The position numbers and the translations under genes were made by a program. The notes under the pieces were generated by a model, which was not told the origin of the DNA, ran no database searches, and worked only from the letters and a program-made list of their open reading frames with translations. Source: Methylococcaceae bacterium (GTDB lineage: Bacteria > Pseudomonadota > Gammaproteobacteria > Methylococcales > Methylococcaceae). From it: 51,812 nucleotides of DNA. Location of the stretch: NCBI GenBank assembly GCA_902810705.1, contig CADDYU010000009.1, forward strand, positions 1 to 51,812, written 5' to 3'. Shown here one piece after another: positions 47,893 through 51,812 of this stretch; position 1 is the stretch's first letter; each line of letters begins with the position of its first letter.

Positions 47893-47993
47893 ACTTGTAA
47901 AATTCTCACTCAATTCAGGCCTTATGCATAGGTAAGTAACAGCCTGAGTTTACTGGAATCGTCTTCACAGTAGAGATCAAAACCACGACTAGA

Positions 47994-48289
47994 GCGGAGC
48001 CGATCCAAAATAAAAAACAATTGCAATGGATCGCATCACAGCGGGCACTCCTAACATCACCTTAATCTCGGAAGCTTTCGGTACAAGGCACACCTGTTCC
48101 AGCAGTACGATCTCTGCCGGATTGACGCCTGGCGGCATGGCAATCATTAACCCGGGCGGTGCATTCGCCTGTTGCGAGTCAGCCCACCGTGTGGGGGCCG
48201 AAAGAAATCCGTATCATTTTCCCTTTGAATTGTTCTATTCCCTCAATCGCTCAATCACTCTAATCAATTTAATCGCTTCAGTTATTTAA
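47994..48289 (+). pseudogene. Likely decayed VTAG-type precursor gene
   Basis: The frame from ATG 48026 begins MDRITAGTPNITLI, which matches the MDxVTAG motif of the two intact precursors downstream, and later has FACCES where the first intact protein has TACCGS. The codons ahead of it are closed by a TAA, but the next frame reads AEPIQNKKQLQ, resembling the AEPQSLTDSQ that precedes the motif in the intact protein; one indel near 48020 would join them. No intact signal peptide is seen. Chance similarity is possible. Confidence 0.4.
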
Positions 48290-48997
48290 TTTAATTTTTC
48301 AAATCAGATATTAGGTACTAATCTCGCAGACAACAAATCATTTAACCAAAAATTGGCACTAATATTATTAGAAAATCAAGTGGATGGGCATCATACTATT
48401 GCCATTATTCGGATTCGATGGCTGAATTTTCTGACAGATGACGGAGGCGAGACAAGCAAGTGCTCATAACCATGAGCCTCGTTCGGGCTGAATAAAGTTT
48501 TCTCGAAGCAGGCTCCACAATTCTAATAGAGAATAATTCCGTCAGGGAATAGGGCCACTTAGGACATAGCGGTCAGACACTAAGGAGGAAACGATAAATG
48601 GCTCATTCTTAAACCCAAATCACGGCATTTTTCTATTTTATTCCTGTCTTACGCTTGTTGAATTCCGAGATGAATTGAGGTCACCGCAGCGCTATTAACA
48701 TGGCCATTGATTCACAGCTACCGCCGCGGGAGATTCCATATATTCGTCTACTGAGACGATTATGGTACTTTTAAGCCCTATCGGGGAGTTGCTCAATACC
48801 GGATAGATTGCGGCATGTCATATGGCTATGAGCCGGCATCCGGTTGATCCCGATTCAGTTCTGATGGCCTTTATGGCGAGTATTGGTTTTAGGCTTAAAC
48901 TCGGACCGATGCATATTTCTATACGTTAGGTGGGTGGCTGTGATCCCGGTGTTCAGAAGATTCCGGAACGGGAAAGCCGACTAAAAAATTTAAGACA
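48290..48997. other. AT-rich non-coding stretch
   Basis: About 700 bases, clearly poorer in G and C than the surrounding chromosome. It holds a strong ribosome-binding site followed by a four-codon frame (see the relic at 48583-48691) but no complete gene. Confidence 0.55.
48583..48691 (+). pseudogene. Possible second VTAG-type relic
   Basis: AAGGAGG at 48582-48588 precedes ATG 48598, whose frame stops after four codons. Beyond it come hydrophobic residues in two frames (LKPKSRHFSILFLSYAC or ITAFFYFIPVLRL), then LNSEMN, a stop, and after one base V-T-A-A at 48680-48691. The order SD, signal-peptide-like part, LxSxMN, VTA imitates the intact precursors. The reading needs several mutations, so this is tentative. 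Confidence 0.25.
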
Positions 48998-49021
48998 ATG
49001 TCGGAATCATTGAGGATTGTC

Positions 49022-49432
49022 ATGAAAACAAGAAGACTGATTTTGTCAATCGCGTTGGCTACGGTAACTTCTGCCGCTCAAGCGGAACCCCAAAGCCTGA
49101 CGGACTCACAGATGGATGCCGTGACGGCGGGGGAAGTGCTGATAGGAGTTTTCGCTGTCGCAGCGGCGGGCGGCGATCAGGCTTATACGAACACCCAAAC
49201 GTCAACGCTCATCATCAGCAGCCCTGATAACGTGGTGGACATCGGGCTAGGCAAGGGGCAAGCGACAGCTTGCTGCGGATCGGACATCAATACGGCGGTC
49301 TCGACCACTGCGGACGCTTCAGGCGATAAAGTAATACAAACAAGCTTGACGATCGATACTGCCGGTCCGGGCTATTCCCAATCGTTGGGATTTATCAATG
49401 TAATTGCAATTACCCCTCCCTCATCTCCGTAA
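49022..49432 (+). CDS. Small Sec-exported protein with VTAG motif, 136 residues
   Basis: A signal peptide (MKTRRLILSIALATVTSAAQ, likely cut after AQA, residue 21) is followed by the motif LTDSQMDAVTAG at residues 26-37, then a small, Ala/Gly/Thr/Ser-rich mature part with a vicinal Cys pair at 84-85. ATG 49022 has GAGG upstream. The motif is shared with the protein at 49994. It resembles double-glycine leader endings cut by C39 peptidases, and such a peptidase is encoded downstream. Family and function are not known to me. Confidence 0.75.
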   Translation: MKTRRLILSIALATVTSAAQAEPQSLTDSQMDAVTAGEVLIGVFAVAAAGGDQAYTNTQTSTLIISSPDNVVDIGLGKGQATACCGSDINTAVSTTADASGDKVIQTSLTIDTAGPGYSQSLGFINVIAITPPSSP

Positions 49433-49993
49433 AAGTGGACGGTGGGTCTAGGATGCAAGCTTTTTGTTTCATAAATCACTTATCTTGTCCCACCTGCCTG
49501 AATAAGATCAAAAGGGTATGCGGCTTTGAACTTCCTAATATTAGTCCAAGATAGCCGCATAATCTGGCGTGACCTACTGCGGGGCAGGTTTCATTTGACC
49601 TAATGGATGCAGCCCATCTTATGCCTAAGATCTAATTTCATTTAGCCTATAGAAATTATCGCTCTTGACGGGCATATGTTAGAAAAGGGCAACTGTAACC
49701 TTCTTGTGTATCTAATACGGATATTTTACAAATCCTAAATGCTCAAAAAGCCCCTCATAGACCAAAGGTGTAGCAACCGCCTCTTTAGTAGGAGATCAAA
49801 GTCTCTTGATGCTCATGATACCTATTCTTTGGTATCAAAATAACTTACGTCCATTAACCGATTTATGGACTTCCAAAAACAACGGAACGAGTAATACTTG
49901 TCAGCGCCAGGTCACAAGTCACGTTCTTAGAATATGTGCCTTGTGGCCGGCTTTAAGGAATTAACTGTGAGTATTTCAGATAAGGAGACATTC
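49433..49993. other. AT-rich intergenic stretch between the two VTAG genes
   Basis: About 560 bases with no gene that I can support and no clear terminator after the first VTAG gene. It probably holds the promoter of the second VTAG gene. Scattered stops in all frames. Confidence 0.5.
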
Positions 49994-50347
49994 ATGAAAA
50001 TCATCTCTCTCACCTCTCTGCTTGCCGCTGCCGCCATGGTTACCAGTGTCGGAATCGCCCAGGCCGACGAACCGATGCGCCTAAGCGAGTCCTCGATGGA
50101 TGGCGTGACTGCGGGGAGCATCTACTCCACCGCTAACATCACGAAATACGTCGATACCTATAACGATAGTTATCTTAACCAGTACAAGAATGTGTATTCC
50201 AGCACCTACGTGCAGGGCCAGCTCGCAGACGCAGAAGCTATCGCCGACTGCTATAGCTATAACTGCCTAACGGAAACCCTGACCGCCACCAATGTGAGCC
50301 CCTATAGCACCGGCTCCTATAGCGGCAGCATCTCAGCCTCCTACTAA
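49994..50347 (+). CDS. Small Sec-exported protein with VTAG motif, 117 residues, Tyr/Ser-rich
   Basis: A signal peptide (cut probably after IAQA, residue 24) is followed by LSESSMDGVTAG at residues 30-41 and a mature part rich in Tyr, Ser, Thr and Asn (YDTYNDSYLNQYKNVYSS-like) with two Cys in DCYSYNC. Such polar aromatic composition occurs in amyloid or adhesive surface proteins. AGGAG precedes ATG 49994; the longer frame from 49934 lacks a signal peptide at its start. A strong terminator follows, so it is its own transcription unit or the last gene of one. Confidence 0.8.
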   Translation: MKIISLTSLLAAAAMVTSVGIAQADEPMRLSESSMDGVTAGSIYSTANITKYVDTYNDSYLNQYKNVYSSTYVQGQLADAEAIADCYSYNCLTETLTATNVSPYSTGSYSGSISASY

Positions 50348-50375
50348 TAAGGCTTGGCGACAAGCATGTTAGCTT

Positions 50376-50407
50376 GGAGCCCTTTGCATAGACGGAGGGC
50401 TCCTTTT
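50376..50407 (+). terminator. Terminator after the second VTAG gene
   Basis: GGAGCCCT and AGGGCTCC form an 8-bp stem with a 12-base loop and a T-run, 28 bases past the stop. Confidence 0.8.
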
Positions 50408-50436
50408 AGTCTCGTTTCCAAGCAGGAGTAGAGCCC

Positions 50437-50739
50437 ATGAAGCCAGAGGCGCGTTTCTTCGTAGGCGCCATTCTAAGCTCCTTCCTTGCCTGCCCTCATT
50501 GGTAGCCGAGAATGAGGTCAACGCAAAAACACCGGCAGAGCTTCAGCTCACATCCACATTCCAATGAGCACCAGTTAAAGAGGTCCGGCTCGCCGATATT
50601 ACGGGTCCGATCTGAAGCAGATCATGCCTGGATAGGCCCCGCCTATGCCCAATTTTCGATCGGGTGGACCGCCGGCCGTGTCATCCTCGAGGCGAATCCG
50701 GCGTCAGTGCTCGCGGGTTTCGAGTTGCAAGATTCCTAG
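50437..50739 (+). pseudogene. Broken gene for an exported protein
   Basis: AGGAG precedes ATG 50437, which begins MKPEARFFVGAILSSFLACP, a good signal peptide, but TAG at 50503-50505 ends it after 22 residues. The same frame then stays open to 50739 (…AYAQFSIGWTAGRVILEANPAS…), and another frame shows KEVRLADITGPI. Nonsense and frameshift mutations of one secretory gene would explain this. Family unknown. It lies just ahead of the C39 peptidase gene. Confidence 0.45.
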
Positions 50740-50815
50740 ATCGAGATACTGAGCTCAGGAAGAAAATCCCGTTCGCATGGCGTTACATCGGGACTAGAAA
50801 AAAGGGAGCGCAGTC

Positions 50816-51565
50816 ATGGCCGAGCATTTCTATCAAGCCCGTTCCATGCTCAAAACCATGGGGCAAGAGCGCGGCCGGCCGCCATCCGGCTCGAGGCGGA
50901 ACGATTCGGCCCGCCGGATTTATCCTCCGAAGCCGCGAACCTTGCACCGGCTAGTTTCGGCATTGACATTCATATTCTTGGCAGATCTTTCTGCGCTGGC
51001 CCTTGCAGAGGATCACAGGCCGCCGGTCAAGTCCTTGCTCGAAATGCGCCGAGACCGGGTGGTGGTGCAGGAGTTTGACATTAGTTGCGGCGCGGCGGCG
51101 CTGGCGACGCTGCTCAATTACCAGCACGGCGATAGAGTGTCCGAGCAGGAAATCGCCAAGGGATTGATGCGGCGCAAGGAATACATCAAGAACCCTGAGC
51201 TCGTCCGTGTCCGTCAGGGATTTTCATTATTGGATCTCAAGCGCTACGTCGAGCAGCGCGGCTATGAAGGAATTGGTTTCGGCAAGCTTACAGTGCAGAA
51301 CCTCATCGAGAAGGCACCCATCATGGTGGCACTGAACCTGCATGGCTATAACCATTTCGTGGTGTTCCGCGGCCTGCGCGGGGACCGAGTGTTGCTCGCC
51401 GATCCAGCCTGGGGCAACCGGACCATGCGGATGGAGAAATTCGAGGAGGCTTGGATCGACTATCCGGAGATCGGCCGAGTTGGATTTGTCGTCGCACGGA
51501 AGGATGGCGCAACTCCGGTTAATGAGTTGGCCCCCCGCGATTGGGACTTTGTCATGCTTCAGTAA
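50816..51565 (+). CDS. Stand-alone exported C39-type cysteine peptidase (FapD-like)
   Basis: A 249-residue protein with an N-terminal extension, a hydrophobic signal segment (residues 45-64, cut near LALA-E), and one C39 domain. Gln85, Cys91 (VVQEFDISCGAAALATLLNY), His180 (HGYNHFVVFRG) and Asp196 (LLADPAWG) form the complete catalytic set. No ABC-transporter part is attached, as in the periplasmic FapD of functional-amyloid operons. ATG 50816 follows AGGGAG; TTG 50942 would start right at the signal peptide. It would cut after Gly-type sites such as the VTAG motifs upstream. Confidence 0.88.
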   Translation: MAEHFYQARSMLKTMGQERGRPPSGSRRNDSARRIYPPKPRTLHRLVSALTFIFLADLSALALAEDHRPPVKSLLEMRRDRVVVQEFDISCGAAALATLLNYQHGDRVSEQEIAKGLMRRKEYIKNPELVRVRQGFSLLDLKRYVEQRGYEGIGFGKLTVQNLIEKAPIMVALNLHGYNHFVVFRGLRGDRVLLADPAWGNRTMRMEKFEEAWIDYPEIGRVGFVVARKDGATPVNELAPRDWDFVMLQ

Positions 51566-51590
51566 GGAGCTTGCCACTCAAGGAGGAGTA

Positions 51591-51812
51591 ATGGCGCCAG
51601 TCACGCCCTCGTCTCGACCGGTCTATAAAGGCATCGCCGCCGCTGCGATGATCACCGCACCTCTCGTCGGATTCCCACAGCCTGGCAATACCGCTGCCGA
51701 AAACGCGCCGACGATACGCGAACTGCTCCTTAAGATCGAACAGCGCGATGCGTTGATCGATGATCTACAGAGGCGCGTCCAGGATCTGGAGCGGCAAGTC
51801 CATGCCCCGGGC
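51591..51812 (+). CDS. Exported coiled-coil protein, N-terminal part (FapF-like), runs off the window
   Basis: AAGGAGGAG precedes ATG 51591. The first 74 residues comprise a short signal-like hydrophobic part (GIAAAAMITAPLVGF) and a heptad helix IRELLLKIEQRDALIDDLQR, continuing RVQDLERQV. FapF-type trimeric outer-membrane secretion channels begin with such a coiled coil before the barrel. The rest is beyond the edge, so the identification is tentative. It follows the C39 gene by 25 bases in the same direction. Confidence 0.6.
   Translation, partial: MAPVTPSSRPVYKGIAAAAMITAPLVGFPQPGNTAAENAPTIRELLLKIEQRDALIDDLQRRVQDLERQVHAPG

Overview
The window looks like a high-GC gammaproteobacterial chromosome. 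The gene set (norCB with nnrS, groESL, uvrB, a fused cysG, galU, an HpnL-type hopanoid gene and a type II GroES/GroEL pair) fits a Methylococcales-type methanotroph. That assignment is an inference from gene content, not from a marker gene.

Layout. 1-3506 (+): a nitric-oxide module, with an nnrS-like gene broken by an in-frame TGA, a small membrane protein, norC and norB. 3662-10047 (-): a heavy-metal RND efflux operon (czcC-like, czcB-like and RND pump genes joined by GTGA overlaps) with a DUF3240 gene at its end and a small exported protein ahead of it. 10254-13937: gcvH, a PLP aminotransferase and groES-groEL. 14519-17376: a metallo-hydrolase of more AT-rich codon use and three small stress-type genes (DksA/TraR zinc finger, GlsB/YeaQ-type membrane protein, EF-hand protein). 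17547-20078 (-): an O-methyltransferase and cysG.

20272-26910 (+): a complete type I Wadjet anti-plasmid system, jetA-jetB-jetC-jetD. An IS1380-family element (26984-28693) follows it directly, inserted into the palindrome AGGGCTAGCCCT with a CTAG duplication. Next come a sulfate-binding protein, an APC permease, a two-gene unit of a GCS2-type ligase and an AstE/ASPA-type zinc hydrolase, a small membrane protein, a 2-Cys peroxiredoxin, a DAHP synthase, a CaCA antiporter, tRNA-Ser(GGA) with a near-consensus promoter and a terminator, a VOC protein, a GH57 protein, uvrB, an aspartate aminotransferase, galU, a ComEA-like HhH protein and an HpnL-type protein.

47505-51812 is the least ordinary part. 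It is AT-richer and mostly without long genes. It carries two small Sec-exported proteins that share a motif L-[TS]-[DE]-S-x-M-D-[AG]-V-T-A-G just after the signal peptide, what look like one or two decayed relatives, a broken secretory gene, a stand-alone exported C39-type cysteine peptidase (FapD-like), and the start of a coiled-coil exported protein that recalls FapF. I propose that the C39 enzyme matures the VTAG precursors outside the cytoplasm, as part of a Fap-related but distinct surface-protein system. The motif and gene order are read directly; the function is inferred.
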